A stretch of DNA of 64,000 nucleotides from Saccharomonospora cyanea NA-134 (lineage in GTDB: Bacteria > Actinomycetota > Actinomycetes > Mycobacteriales > Pseudonocardiaceae): the NCBI RefSeq assembly GCF_000244975.1, contig NZ_CM001440.1:4944325-5008324 (forward strand), given 5' to 3'. Each line of letters begins with the position of its first letter. Within the stretch, counting starts at the first letter, position 1. The notes beneath the pieces are model-generated. The model was given only the letters and a program-made list of their open reading frames with translations, ran no database searches and was not told the DNA's origin. Positions 33,020 to 42,246 of the stretch are shown here, piece after piece. Position numbers and translations under genes: made by a program.

Positions 33020-35179
33020 GTGAGTATCCGGAGCGGTCTGTTCAAGCTACTCGGTCTGTGCCTGCTCGCCGGAGTCCTTGTCGCGGGGATTATGTTCCCC
33101 GTCGTGGGGGCGGCCGGTGTGATCTCCAACCAGGCCAGCGAGACGGTGGACTCGATGTCGTCCGACCTTGCCGACGAACCACCACCCCTGGTCACGACCC
33201 TCACCGACAGGGAAGGCAAACCCTTCGCGACGCTGTACAAGCAGTACCGCATCCCCACGACGTCGGATCAGATCTCCGAGGCGATGAAATGGGCGATCAT
33301 CTCCGTGGAGGACCGCCGTTTCTACGACCACCACGGGGTGGACTGGAAAGGGACGCTCCGGGCAGCGATCAGTAACTCTTCCGGTGGGGAAACCCAAGGC
33401 GCCTCCACGCTGACGCAACAGTACGTCAAAAACTATCTGATCAATGTCACCTATCGGGGTGACGAACTCGGGCAGCAAAAGGCACAGGAAGTGTCGATCG
33501 CCCGAAAGTTGAAAGAGGCGCGGATCGCCATTCAGCTCGAGACCAAGATGACGAAGGACGAAATCCTCACCGGATACCTCAACGTCGTCGAGTTCTCGCG
33601 CCAGATCTACGGTGTCGGTGCCGCCGCCAAGGCGTACTTCGGCACGACGGCCGCGGAGCTGAACGTGCCCCAGTCGGCGCTGCTCGCCGCCATGGTGAAC
33701 AACCCGGCCGTGCTGGACCCGTGGAACAACCCGGAGAAGGCCAAGGAGCGACGCAACTTCGTGCTCGACAAGATGGTCGAGAACCGCAAACTGGCCGAGG
33801 AGGACGCCGAGAGGTTCAAGAAGGAGCCACTGGGCGTGGTGCCCGGTGGTCCGGACAAGCCGGCTTCCACCTGCATCAGCGCGGACCCGGCGTTCGGCTT
33901 CTTCTGCCAGTACGTCGAGGACCACCTCGTCGAGGACCTCGGTATGGACAAGGACGACCTCTACACGGGCGGCTACGTCATCCGCACGACGATGGACCGC
34001 GAGGCCACCCTGCAGGCGAAGGCGGCGGCGGAGGCCGAGGTCCGCAAGGAGGAGCCGAACGTCGCCAACACGTTGTCGCTGGTGAAGCCGGGCAAGGACC
34101 GGCACGAGGTGGTCGCGCTCGTGGCCAACAAGGACTACGGCACTGACCCGGACGCGGGCCAGACCTCCTTCGGCCTGCCCTACGAGGTCATGAACATGAC
34201 TGGCGCCGGCTCCAGCTTCAAGATCTTCACCGCGGCGGCGGCGCTGGAACAGAAGAAGGTCGGCATCTTCGACACCGTGCCGGTGCCGAACTTCCACATC
34301 TCGGATGTGTTCAACTGGGGTGGCGAGCACTGCCCGAACCGCCCCGGCACCAACATCCGCACCTACTGCGTGAAGAACGCCAGCGATGGCGGCGACACGT
34401 CGATGTCGCTGCAGGACGCGCTGGCGAAGTCGCCGAACACGACGTTCGTCATCCTCGAGGAGATGGCCGGGATGGGCCCCGTCGTGGAGATGGCCGAGAA
34501 GCTCGGGCTGCGCAAGACGATGGCGACGAGCCCGGCCGGAAAGGCACCCGACCCCGACCACGAGAAGCCCGAGTTCAGCATGTCCCAGAAGGAGTTCTAC
34601 GGCCCCAACGAGCTGGCCCCGCAGGGACGCGGGGTCTTCACGCTCGGCGCCAGCCCCGTCAGTGGTCTGGAGATGGCGAACGTCGCCGCGACGATCATGA
34701 GTGGCGGTGTCTGGTGCTCGCCGACCCCGGTCCTGGAGGTCAACGACCGGGCCGGCAAACCGTTCCCGGTCAAGGAGCCGGCGTGTGAGCAGGCCGTGCC
34801 GGAGGAGCTGGCCAACACGCTCGCCGTCGGCATGAGCAAGGACACCCTGCCCGGTGGGACGGCGGCGAGGGCCGCGTCCTCGGTGGGCTGGGACCGGCCG
34901 ATGATCGGCAAGACCGGGACGACCCAGTTCCAGGGTTCGGCCGCGTTCGTCGGCGCGACCCCGCAGCTCGCCGGTGCTGCCATGGTCTTCCGCCCCGACA
35001 TCCCGTACGGCGGCTTGACCTACAGCGGGCCCGGCAACGTCCGTGCCACCGTGAACGGCAACATGTTCGGCGGTGTGACACCGGCCCAGACCTGGTTCCG
35101 AGCGATGAAGCCGATCATGGAGGGCGAGCCCGTGCAGCCCCTGCCGCAGCCCGATCCGGCCTACACGAACATCCGGTGA
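33020..35179 (+). CDS. ponA2: class A penicillin-binding protein PonA2, lacking a PASTA domain
   Basis: 719 residues. A short cytoplasmic start, one membrane helix (about 8-38) and then a GT51 transglycosylase with S-V-E-D-R-R-F-Y-D-H-H-G-V-D (catalytic Glu) and G-A-S-T-L-T-Q-Q-Y-V-K-N-Y. The transpeptidase has G-S-S-F-K near residue 400 (SxxK), S-P-N-T-T (SxN) near 475 and K-T-G-T-T near 632. The N-terminal part resembles mycobacterial PonA2 (Rv3682), but the protein ends about 80 residues after KTG, so the C-terminal PASTA domain and Pro-rich tail of that protein are absent. GTG 33020 gives the usual short N-terminus; an ATG at 32957 is possible. A strong hairpin follows. Confidence 0.93.
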   Translation: MSIRSGLFKLLGLCLLAGVLVAGIMFPVVGAAGVISNQASETVDSMSSDLADEPPPLVTTLTDREGKPFATLYKQYRIPTTSDQISEAMKWAIISVEDRRFYDHHGVDWKGTLRAAISNSSGGETQGASTLTQQYVKNYLINVTYRGDELGQQKAQEVSIARKLKEARIAIQLETKMTKDEILTGYLNVVEFSRQIYGVGAAAKAYFGTTAAELNVPQSALLAAMVNNPAVLDPWNNPEKAKERRNFVLDKMVENRKLAEEDAERFKKEPLGVVPGGPDKPASTCISADPAFGFFCQYVEDHLVEDLGMDKDDLYTGGYVIRTTMDREATLQAKAAAEAEVRKEEPNVANTLSLVKPGKDRHEVVALVANKDYGTDPDAGQTSFGLPYEVMNMTGAGSSFKIFTAAAALEQKKVGIFDTVPVPNFHISDVFNWGGEHCPNRPGTNIRTYCVKNASDGGDTSMSLQDALAKSPNTTFVILEEMAGMGPVVEMAEKLGLRKTMATSPAGKAPDPDHEKPEFSMSQKEFYGPNELAPQGRGVFTLGASPVSGLEMANVAATIMSGGVWCSPTPVLEVNDRAGKPFPVKEPACEQAVPEELANTLAVGMSKDTLPGGTAARAASSVGWDRPMIGKTGTTQFQGSAAFVGATPQLAGAAMVFRPDIPYGGLTYSGPGNVRATVNGNMFGGVTPAQTWFRAMKPIMEGEPVQPLPQPDPAYTNIR

Positions 35180-35186
35180 CGTCTGC

Positions 35187-35223
35187 AGGCGTCCGGTTCC
35201 GCGCCGAGTGGGACCGGACGCCT
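35187..35223 (+). terminator. ponA2 terminator
   Basis: AGGCGTCCGGTTCC at 35187-35200 pairs with GGGACCGGACGCCT at 35210-35223 (one G-U pair, 9-nt loop), 8 bp after the stop. Confidence 0.8.
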
Positions 35224-35369
35224 CTCCCGGCACGCCCGGAAAGCGATCACCCGATCAGGTATTTTCGCGTGCGGAGTGGTGCAAAAGGCGGTCACAACCC
35301 TTATGGGGCACAGCGAACCGCGCGTCACCACGCGTACGCTCGGTTACACACGTCGCCTCAAGGATGATG

Positions 35370-36311
35370 ATGAAACGCCTCGTGACGGGGACGGCGGCGC
35401 TGGCCGCCGCGACCCTCGGTTACGCCGTCGGCATCGAACGACGACACTGGACACTGCGCACCGCGGAGTTGCCCGTGCTCGCCGCCGGTGCCCGCCCGTT
35501 CCGGGTGCTGCACGTGTCCGACCTGCACATGCTGCCGGGGCAGGAATCCAAGCAGCAGTGGGTGGCCGCGCTCGACCGCCTCAACCCCGATCTGGTGGTC
35601 AACACCGGTGACAACCTCGCGCACCCGCAGGCCGTTCCCGCCGTGCTGCGCGCACTCGGACCACTGTTGAACCGACCGGGCCTCTTCGTGTTCGGCAGCA
35701 ACGACTACTACGCGCCGAAGCCCAAGAACCCCGCGCGCTATCTCATGCCGAAGGGCAAGAAGAAGCGTATCCACGGCGCCCACCTGCCGTGGCGGGACCT
35801 GCGGGCCGCGTTCGTCGAACGCGGCTGGCTCGACCTCACGCACGTGCGGCGTACGCTCACCGTCGCCGGGCAGCGCGTGTTCGCGGCAGGTGTGGACGAC
35901 CCGCACCTGCGGCGCGACCGCTACACCGACATCACCGGAACACCCGACCGGCGGGCGGTGCTGCGGCTCGGCGTGACCCACTCGCCGGAGCCACGAGTCC
36001 TCGACCCCTTCGCCGCCGACGGCTACGACCTGGTGCTCGCGGGTCACACGCACGGCGGTCAGCTCCGCGTCCCGGGAGTCGGCGCACTGGTCACCAACTG
36101 CGAGCTCGACCGGTCGCGCGCGCGGGGTGCCTCCCGGTGGGGTGCCGACATGTGGCTGCACGTCTCGGCCGGGTTGGGCACGTCACCCTACGCACCCGCC
36201 CGGTTCGCCTGCCCGCCGGAGGCGACCCTGTTGACGCTGGTCCCGAGGGGGTCGCGGCGTTCGGGCACCGAAAGTCCGGCCCGCCGTCGAGCCGCCAGCA
36301 ACGTCCGCTAG
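35370..36311 (+). CDS. metallophosphoesterase (Rv3683-like)
   Basis: 313 residues. A short hydrophobic N-terminus (L-V-T-G-T-A-A-L-A-A-A-T-L-G-Y) may anchor the protein. Calcineurin-fold motifs in order: L-H-V-S-D-L-H (DxH), N-T-G-D-N (GDxx), F-G-S-N-D (GNH variant with Ser-Asn-Asp), THSP, and A-G-H-T-H-G-G-Q-L (GHxH). YkuE/YaeI-type membrane phosphodiesterases share this set; the substrate is unknown. Three consecutive ATGs exist (35364, 35367, 35370); the last is best spaced from CAAGG. The position after ponA2 matches Rv3683. Confidence 0.87.
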   Translation: MKRLVTGTAALAAATLGYAVGIERRHWTLRTAELPVLAAGARPFRVLHVSDLHMLPGQESKQQWVAALDRLNPDLVVNTGDNLAHPQAVPAVLRALGPLLNRPGLFVFGSNDYYAPKPKNPARYLMPKGKKKRIHGAHLPWRDLRAAFVERGWLDLTHVRRTLTVAGQRVFAAGVDDPHLRRDRYTDITGTPDRRAVLRLGVTHSPEPRVLDPFAADGYDLVLAGHTHGGQLRVPGVGALVTNCELDRSRARGASRWGADMWLHVSAGLGTSPYAPARFACPPEATLLTLVPRGSRRSGTESPARRRAASNVR

Positions 36312-36349
36312 ACTAGGTGACGACCCGCTGGGGACAACCCAGACGACAT

Positions 36350-36423
36350 CGGGGTGTGGCGCAGCTTGGTAGCGTGCCTCGTTCGGGTCGAGGAGGTCGT
36401 GGGTTCAAATCCCGCCACCCCGA
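36350..36423 (+). tRNA. tRNA-Pro (anticodon CGG)
   Basis: 74-nt cloverleaf. Acceptor CGGGGTG (36350-36356) pairs with CACCCCG (36416-36422), discriminator A at 36423. The D-arm contains AGCTTGGTAGC, the anticodon loop is T-T-C-G-G-G-T between CTCG and CGAG-type stems, and the T-arm is GTGGGTTCAAATCCCGC. CCA is not encoded. A TAGACT -10 at 36309-36314 overlaps the stop codon of the upstream gene and gives a start about 29 nt ahead. Confidence 0.97.
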
Positions 36424-36429
36424 CGTTGT

Positions 36430-36461
36430 GGAACCCCGTCCGGGAAACCGGGCGGGGTTCC
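36430..36461 (+). terminator. tRNA-Pro terminator
   Basis: GGAACCCCGTCCGG at 36430-36443 pairs with CCGGGCGGGGTTCC at 36448-36461 (one G-U pair) with a GAAA tetraloop, 6 bp after the tRNA. Confidence 0.88.
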
Positions 36462-36499
36462 GCTGTGTTCGCGGACTTCTCAGCGCTTCTCAACGCTTC

Positions 36500-37261
36500 T
36501 CAACGCACGGCCACCGTCTCCACCCAGCACTGGCTGACCTCACCCTGACCGCCGCGCACCCACATCCACGCCGAGCGGGCAGCGCTCGCGAGCTGCGGGT
36601 CCATGACCTTGTCGGCCTCGCCGGCGTCACCCGAACCGCGCAGAGCCTCGGCGAGCTCGGTCTCGATGGTCCGGCCCAGTTGCCGGTAGTCCGCGCCGGC
36701 GTGGAAACGGGCGCGCGAACGGATGTCGCGGAACCCCGCGAACCGCACCCAGTCCTCGACGTGCCTGCCCGCCGCCGGGTCGCCACCCTCCCGACGACGC
36801 AGCATGGTCCATCCGCGCAGTGCCGCGTCGACGTTGGCGGTCCTCGGCTTGACCCTGGTACGGCTCCAGTCCGGCGTCGACAGCGCGAGCAGGCCACCGG
36901 GCCTCAGCACCCTGGCGAACTCGGCGAGCACCTCCCTCGGATCACGGACGCGGTCCAGCAGGCCGTGGGCGTAGACCACGTCGACCGACTCCGACCGCAC
37001 AGCCAGAGCGGTGGCGTCGGCGGCGACGAAGTCGGTGGTGGACACGGCGGCCAGCTCGCTCGCCCGCCGAGCCTGGCGCAGCCCCTCGACGTCGGTGTCC
37101 AGTCCGACGACGTGAAGCGGATGCGTGGCCGTGCCCAGACTCGTCGTCAGCCGGACGTCACCTCGGCCATCTGGAAGAACGCAGCCGACAGCGAGCACCC
37201 GCATCCCCGGCCGTAACAGCGGCAACACGAAGTTCGTGTGACCCGCCTGCCCCTCACTCAC
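36500..37261 (-). CDS. SAM-dependent methyltransferase (UbiE/Methyltransf_11-like)
   Basis: 253 residues. Class I fold: motif I is R-V-L-A-V-G-C-V-L-P-D-G-R-G-D, with an insertion after the glycine, so less canonical than VLDxGxGxG; motif II acidic residue in V-V-G-L-D-T-D; F-V-A-A-D-A-T-A-L and V-D-V-V-Y-A-H-G-L-L; and R-V-L-R-P-G-G-L-L-A-L-S. Substrate unknown. GTG start at 37261, divergent from the S9 peptidase 35 bp away. Confidence 0.78.
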   Translation of the reverse strand: MSEGQAGHTNFVLPLLRPGMRVLAVGCVLPDGRGDVRLTTSLGTATHPLHVVGLDTDVEGLRQARRASELAAVSTTDFVAADATALAVRSESVDVVYAHGLLDRVRDPREVLAEFARVLRPGGLLALSTPDWSRTRVKPRTANVDAALRGWTMLRRREGGDPAAGRHVEDWVRFAGFRDIRSRARFHAGADYRQLGRTIETELAEALRGSGDAGEADKVMDPQLASAARSAWMWVRGGQGEVSQCWVETVAVR

Positions 37262-37296
37262 GGTGCCAACCCTACGGACCTGGCAGGATCACCGGG

Positions 37297-39126
37297 GTGA
37301 GCACACAACATCCGAGCCCCCGTGTTCCCGAGACGTTGTTCGGAGAGCCCGAACCGGAGGCCCGCTGGAGGGCCCGGTTCAGCGCGGCCCGGGTGTCGCT
37401 GCCGGGCTGGGCGATCGACGCCCCCGACGCGAGTCTCTACGTCTCCAACGCGAGCGGCGTCTGGGAGATCTACGCCTGGGACCGCGCCGAGGGCACGCAC
37501 CGCCAGGTCACCGACCGCCCCAACGGCACCATGCACGGCGCGCTGTCACCCGACGGCGAGTGGATCTGGTGGTTCGACGACACCGACGGCGACGAGTTCG
37601 GCACGTGGGTGCGTGAGCCGTTCTCCGGCGGGGCGGCCCCCGCGCCGGCCCTGCCCGACGTGCCCGCCGGTTATCCGGCGGGGCTGGAGATCGGGCATCG
37701 CCTGTGCGCGGTCGGCGTGTCGACCGACGACGGCAGCGCCCTGTACACACACCGGGACGGCCGGACGGAGCGGTTCTACGCGAGCGAGCACGACGCCGAG
37801 GTGGCCGCGCTGTCGCGGGACGAACGGCTGGTCGCGATCGGGCACTCCGAGCACGGTGACTCCCGCCACCCGGCACTGCGGGTGCTGGCGTGCGACGGGT
37901 TCGGCGTCGTGGCGGAGAAGTGGGACGGCGAGGGGAAGGGACTCTCCGCGCTCGCGTTCTCACCGAGGAAGGGCGACCCTCGGCTGCTCGTGCAGCACGA
38001 GCGGCGTGACCGCGAGGAACTGCTGATCTGGGACGTCGAGGCGGACACGGAGACCGAACTCGACATCGACCTGCCGGGCGAACTCACCGGCGACTGGTAC
38101 CCCGACGCCGAGGCCCTGCTGATCGCCCAGTTCGACAAGGGACGCACGAGGCTGTACCGGTACGACCTCGGCACGAGGGCGTTGACCTCCCTCGACTCCC
38201 GGCCCGGTTACGTCGGCGGCGCGGCGGTCCGGCCTGACGGCGCCGTGGAGTACTCGTGGTCGAACGCCGCGGAACCGCCGCTCGTTCGCGTGCGCGACTC
38301 GGACGGGCAGGACCGCGTCCTGATCACTCCGCCCGGTGAGCGGGCACCCGGCTCGCGTCCGGTCACCGACGAGTTCGTGCCCGGCCCCGGCGGCGACGTG
38401 CACGCCCTGGTCTCGACCCCGCAGGACGGGGCGCGTCCGCTGCCCACGGTGTTCCTCCTGCACGGTGGTCCGCACGCCGCCGACGAGGACCGTTTCTCCG
38501 CCTACCGCGCGGTGTGGCTGGACGCGGGCTTCGCCGTCGTGGAGGTGAACTACCGCGGTTCGACCGGCTACGGGTCGGCGTGGCGCGACGCCATCGAGGG
38601 CAGGCCCGGCCTGACGGAGCTGGAGGACGTCGCGGCCGTGCACGACTGGGCCGTCGAGTCGGGGCTTTCCGACCCCGCCCGGTGTGTGGTCGCGGGTGCG
38701 TCGTGGGGCGGGTACCTGACGCTGCTGGCCCTCGGCACCCAGCCGCAGCGGTGGGCCGCCGGCGTCGCCGGTGTGCCGGTGGCCGACTACGTCGCCGCCT
38801 ACGCCGACGAGATGGAACCGCTGCGGGCGTTCGACCGCGCGCTGTTCGGCGGTGCGCCGTCGGACGTGCCCGAGGTGTACGAGAAGTGCTCGCCGATCAC
38901 CTACGTCGACGAGGTCAGGGCGCCGGTGCTGGTGCTGGCGGGCGACAACGACCCACGCTGTCCCATCCGGCAGATCGAGAACTACCTCGACCGGCTCGCG
39001 CAGCGGGGTGCCGACTACGCGTTCTACCGCTACGACGCCGGGCACGGCTCGCTCGTGGTCGCCGAGACCGTCAAGCAGGTCGCGATCGAGGTCGACTTCG
39101 CGCGGCGCGCCGTCGGCCTGCCCTGA
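37297..39126 (+). CDS. S9 family prolyl oligopeptidase-type peptidase
   Basis: 609 residues, cytoplasmic (no signal peptide). The N-terminal ~370 residues contain repeated beta-propeller blades (L-Y-V-S-N-A-S-G-V-W-E-I, L-S-P-D-G-E-W-I-W-W-F). The C-terminal alpha/beta-hydrolase domain has H-G-G-P-H, V-N-Y-R-G-S-T-G-Y-G, the nucleophile elbow G-A-S-W-G-G-Y, D-N-D-P-R-C-P and D-A-G-H-G-S. It belongs with the acylaminoacyl-peptidase/dipeptidyl-peptidase branch. GTG 37297 has G-rich sequence but no clear Shine-Dalgarno; a CAGGAT -10-like motif 8 nt upstream suggests a leaderless start. Confidence 0.9.
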   Translation: MSTQHPSPRVPETLFGEPEPEARWRARFSAARVSLPGWAIDAPDASLYVSNASGVWEIYAWDRAEGTHRQVTDRPNGTMHGALSPDGEWIWWFDDTDGDEFGTWVREPFSGGAAPAPALPDVPAGYPAGLEIGHRLCAVGVSTDDGSALYTHRDGRTERFYASEHDAEVAALSRDERLVAIGHSEHGDSRHPALRVLACDGFGVVAEKWDGEGKGLSALAFSPRKGDPRLLVQHERRDREELLIWDVEADTETELDIDLPGELTGDWYPDAEALLIAQFDKGRTRLYRYDLGTRALTSLDSRPGYVGGAAVRPDGAVEYSWSNAAEPPLVRVRDSDGQDRVLITPPGERAPGSRPVTDEFVPGPGGDVHALVSTPQDGARPLPTVFLLHGGPHAADEDRFSAYRAVWLDAGFAVVEVNYRGSTGYGSAWRDAIEGRPGLTELEDVAAVHDWAVESGLSDPARCVVAGASWGGYLTLLALGTQPQRWAAGVAGVPVADYVAAYADEMEPLRAFDRALFGGAPSDVPEVYEKCSPITYVDEVRAPVLVLAGDNDPRCPIRQIENYLDRLAQRGADYAFYRYDAGHGSLVVAETVKQVAIEVDFARRAVGLP

Positions 39127-39131
39127 GCACA

Positions 39132-39179
39132 CGAGTGAGGGCCACCTTCCCGCCGTGCGGTGGAGGTGGCCCTCACTCG
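39132..39179. terminator. bidirectional terminator, 16-bp perfect stem
   Basis: CGAGTGAGGGCCACCT at 39132-39147 pairs without mismatch with AGGTGGCCCTCACTCG at 39164-39179. It lies between the convergent peptidase and dps genes and can serve both. Confidence 0.88.
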
Positions 39180-39198
39180 GCTTCGCGCCCCTGTGGTC

Positions 39199-39675
39199 TC
39201 AGGCCTTCTGCGCCTGCCACATCCAGTGCTGCTTCTCCAGCTCCTGGGTGATCTCGATCAGCAGGTCCTGGGTGACCAGGTCGCTCTTGTCCGTCTCGTC
39301 GATCCGCACCCGCATGCGCTGGATCAGCCGGTCGAGAATCTCGACGATCTTGTCGACCGTCAGGTCGGTGGTCTGCCAGTTGTCCGGGTACTCGGGCAGC
39401 CCCGAGGACTCCATCACCGTCCGGGCCTTGCCGTTCGGCGACACGCCGATGGCGTTGGCCCTCTCGGCCACGTCGTCGACGAACTCGCGTGCCGCCGTGG
39501 TGAGTTCGTCGAGCTGAAGGTGCACACTGCGGAAGTTCCGGCCGACGACGTTCCAGTGCGCCTGCTTGGCGATCAGGCTCAGATCGATGAGGTCGACGAG
39601 GGTCGACTGCAGGACACTCGCCGTCAGCTCCTTGTCACTCTCCTTGAGCGGGCTCTTGATAGGCGAGTTCGCCAT
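39199..39675 (-). CDS. dps: Dps-family ferritin-like protein
   Basis: 158 residues, normal Dps length. The ferroxidase-site signature is A-K-Q-A-H-W-N-V-V-G, then N-F-R-S-V-H-L-Q-L-D-E-L, with the His/Asp/Glu residues of the intersubunit site. The four-helix body ends E-K-Q-H-W-M-W-Q. The N-terminus has few lysines, so DNA binding may be weak. Oxidises Fe2+ with H2O2 and protects DNA. Followed downstream by the bidirectional hairpin; the FMN reductase lies 36 bp upstream on the same strand and could be co-transcribed. Confidence 0.92.
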   Translation of the reverse strand: MANSPIKSPLKESDKELTASVLQSTLVDLIDLSLIAKQAHWNVVGRNFRSVHLQLDELTTAAREFVDDVAERANAIGVSPNGKARTVMESSGLPEYPDNWQTTDLTVDKIVEILDRLIQRMRVRIDETDKSDLVTQDLLIEITQELEKQHWMWQAQKA

Positions 39676-39711
39676 CGTGCTGTCCTCCCTGCGCTGTCGG
39701 ATGACGCGGGA

Positions 39712-40311
39712 TTACCCGTGAGTGGGATCTCCGAAACCCGCGGCGCGCTGCGCGAGGCCGAACTCGGCGACCTGACGACCGATGAGGCGCAGGTTGCGCT
39801 CGGTCCTCTCCTCGGAGGCGCCGCCCGCCTCGTCGAACTTCACCTCGGCGGAGTTCACGGCGCCACCGAGAGGGGTGGGCCAGCCGCGCAGCGCGTGCGC
39901 GATGGTGCGCATCTGGTTCAGCGTCGTGACGGCCGCCTGCCACCCGTGGGCCACGGCGATCAGCCCCACGGCACGGCCGTGCAGGTAGGGCCGGGAATCC
40001 TCCCTGAGGTCCTCGACGTAGTCCAGCGCGTTCTTGACGAGCCCGGACAGTGCCCCGTGGTAGCCGGGTGACACGACGATCACGCCGTCGGACTCGCGCA
40101 CGGCGTCCACGAGTCGCACAGCGAGTTCACCGCGTTCGCTCACCCCGGCGTCGTAGAAGGGCAGGCGCAGTGCCTCACCGGTGACGGCCGTGGTGACTGC
40201 TCCGGCTTCCTCGGCCCCGGACAGAGCGATGCGCAGAGCCCGCTCGGACTGTGAGCCGCTGCGAAGGGAACCGCCGAGCCCGAGGACTCTGATCGCACGT
40301 TTCGCTGTCAC
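39712..40311 (-). CDS. NAD(P)H-dependent FMN reductase (SsuE/chromate reductase type)
   Basis: 199 residues. Flavodoxin-like fold with G-L-G-G-S-L-R-S-G-S-Q-S (FMN phosphate loop) at residues 9-20 and V-S-P-G-Y-H-G-A-L-S-G-L-V-K-N-A-L-D-Y near 75-95, the signature of this family. The GTG at 40311 has GGGAAG just before it; an extension upstream is not protein-like. Located upstream of dps on the same strand, so flavin/iron reduction and iron storage may be linked; this is inference. Confidence 0.83.
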   Translation of the reverse strand: MTAKRAIRVLGLGGSLRSGSQSERALRIALSGAEEAGAVTTAVTGEALRLPFYDAGVSERGELAVRLVDAVRESDGVIVVSPGYHGALSGLVKNALDYVEDLREDSRPYLHGRAVGLIAVAHGWQAAVTTLNQMRTIAHALRGWPTPLGGAVNSAEVKFDEAGGASEERTERNLRLIGRQVAEFGLAQRAAGFGDPTHG

Positions 40312-40448
40312 CTTCCCGAGGCTAGACGTTCGACTTCGGTGGAGGTCCAGGGCCGTTCGGGGGAACTCCGTCACACCGGCAGCACGGCTGGCCACCAGGC
40401 CTACTGCCGAGTAACATCGACGTCACCGTCATGACGGGAGGAACTCAC

Positions 40449-41507
40449 ATGGCGATACCCGCCCGCATCCGTGTGCTGGCCGCCGGGGCGCAACTGCTCT
40501 ACGCACTGCCACGTCCGTTGCGCCGTCTCGTGGCGGGAAGGCCCGTGCGCATCGACGGGCAGGAACTCGCCCTCGACGCGCAGCTCCTCCTGCGACTCCA
40601 GCAACTGTCCCGCACCACGTTCGTCCAGGAGTCGGTCGAACGGTCCAGGGCGTCCCTCGAAGTCTCCCGCCACCTCGTGAGCGGCGAGCCCGTCCAGCCG
40701 GTGCTCACCCGCGACGTGTCCATCCCGGCGCCGCACGGGGCGCTCGCGGCGACCCTCTACACGCCGGAGGGCCTGCCGAGCGGAGCGGGACTGCTCGTCT
40801 TCTACCACGGCGGCGGCTGGGTGGTCGGCACGCGTCAGAGCCACGACAACACCGCGCGGTTCCTCGCCAAGCACGCCGGTGTGCACGTGTTGTCGGTGGA
40901 GTACCGCCTCGCGCCGGAGCACCCGTTCCCCGCGGCGGCCGAGGACGCACTGACGGCGTTCGACTTCGCGCACGAGAAGGCCGGGGACTTCGGCGCCGAC
41001 CCTCGGCGCGTGGCGGTGGGCGGCGACAGTGCGGGCGGCAACCTCGCCGCGGTCACCGCCCAGGTGGCCACCCGGCGCGGCGGCCCCGCTCCCGCGTTCC
41101 AGCTGCTGCTCTACCCCGCCGTGGACGCCACCCGGCGCCGCCGGTCGCGCGAGCTGTTCGCCGACGGGTTCTTCCTCACCGACGAGCACATGACCTGGTT
41201 CATCGACCACTACGCGCCCGCTGGTGTGGACCGCTCCGACCCGGCACTGTCACCGCTGCTGGCCGAGGACCTCTCCGGGCTGCCGCCCGCCTACCTCGCG
41301 ACGGCGGGTTTCGACCCACTGCGCGACGAGGGTGAGGCCTACGCGGCCAAACTCGCCGACGCGGGCGTGCCCGTGGCGCTGTCCCGGCAGTCCGACCTCA
41401 TCCACGGGTACGTGAACTTCCTCGGTCTCGGACGACGGTTCCGCGAAGCACTGGCCGAGGCCGCGGGCGCACTACGGATGGGACTGAGCCATCCCGTCAC
41501 CGAGTGA
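40449..41507 (+). CDS. alpha/beta hydrolase, hormone-sensitive-lipase (LipH/NlhH) family esterase
   Basis: 352 residues. Oxyanion motif F-Y-H-G-G-G-W-V-V-G near residue 120, S-V-E-Y-R-L-A-P-E-H-P-F-P-A-A near 150, nucleophile elbow G-G-D-S-A-G-G-N near 195, D-P-L-R-D-E-G (acid) near 293 and I-H-G-Y-V-N-F (His) near 323. Acts on short-chain esters. The ATG at 40449 has GGGAGGAA upstream. No obvious partner; the next gene is 58 bp downstream. Confidence 0.92.
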   Translation: MAIPARIRVLAAGAQLLYALPRPLRRLVAGRPVRIDGQELALDAQLLLRLQQLSRTTFVQESVERSRASLEVSRHLVSGEPVQPVLTRDVSIPAPHGALAATLYTPEGLPSGAGLLVFYHGGGWVVGTRQSHDNTARFLAKHAGVHVLSVEYRLAPEHPFPAAAEDALTAFDFAHEKAGDFGADPRRVAVGGDSAGGNLAAVTAQVATRRGGPAPAFQLLLYPAVDATRRRRSRELFADGFFLTDEHMTWFIDHYAPAGVDRSDPALSPLLAEDLSGLPPAYLATAGFDPLRDEGEAYAAKLADAGVPVALSRQSDLIHGYVNFLGLGRRFREALAEAAGALRMGLSHPVTE

Positions 41508-41565
41508 CACCGGATTGCCCTCACCTCCGCCAACTCGGCCGTCGCGGCCCGGCACAATGCCTGCC

Positions 41566-42225
41566 ATGACCGGTCGAACCGCTCCGCGAGCCCTCACCGA
41601 CCTGCCCTACCACCGCCACCTCGTGGAGACGGGCGAGCTACCCGCGGATTCGGCCGACCACGAGTACGTCCACGTCACCGGCACCGACCTGTCCTCAGTG
41701 GATGCCCCGGGTTCGCGGTTCGTGGAGTGCGCGTTCTCCGGTGTGGCCTTCGGCTCCGCCCGGTTGTCGCGGACGAACTTCACCGACGTCTGGCTGAACG
41801 GGTGCGGCCTCATCGGCACCGACGTCACCGCGACCGGCTGGCTCGACGCCGAGTTCGTCACCACCGTGCTGGCGGGTACGGCCGCCTACGACAGCACGCT
41901 GCGGCGTGTCACCTTCCACGGGTGCAAACTCACGTCGGTGAACCTGCGGGGAAGCAGACTCACCGACGTCACGTTCGTCGACTGCGCACTGCGCGACGTC
42001 GACTTCGGCGGTGCCACGCTCACGCGGGTGCGGTTCCCGCGATCGACGTTGCGGGACGTGCGGTTCGACAACACCGTGCTCGACCGCGTCGACCTGCGCG
42101 AGACCACCGAACTCCGGCTTCACCTCGGCGCGGGCTCGCTGTCCGGGCTGGTCATCGACAGTTCCCAGCTCCTCGGACTCGCCCCGAGCTTCGCCGCCGC
42201 ACTCGGTGTCATCGTCGCCGACTGA
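41566..42225 (+). CDS. pentapeptide-repeat protein
   Basis: 219 residues. From about residue 55 to 195 there are continuous A(D/N)LXX-type pentapeptides: for example F-V-E-C-A-F-S-G-V-A, L-R-G-S-R-L-T-D-V-T-F and L-R-D-V-D-F-G-G-A-T, which form a right-handed quadrilateral beta-helix. Such proteins can mimic DNA and protect gyrase (Qnr/MfpA), but this one has no diagnostic sequence for that. Two in-frame ATGs exist (41557, 41566). Confidence 0.82.
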   Translation: MTGRTAPRALTDLPYHRHLVETGELPADSADHEYVHVTGTDLSSVDAPGSRFVECAFSGVAFGSARLSRTNFTDVWLNGCGLIGTDVTATGWLDAEFVTTVLAGTAAYDSTLRRVTFHGCKLTSVNLRGSRLTDVTFVDCALRDVDFGGATLTRVRFPRSTLRDVRFDNTVLDRVDLRETTELRLHLGAGSLSGLVIDSSQLLGLAPSFAAALGVIVAD

Positions 42226-42246
42226 GACCGCACGACGTGCGCGGCG

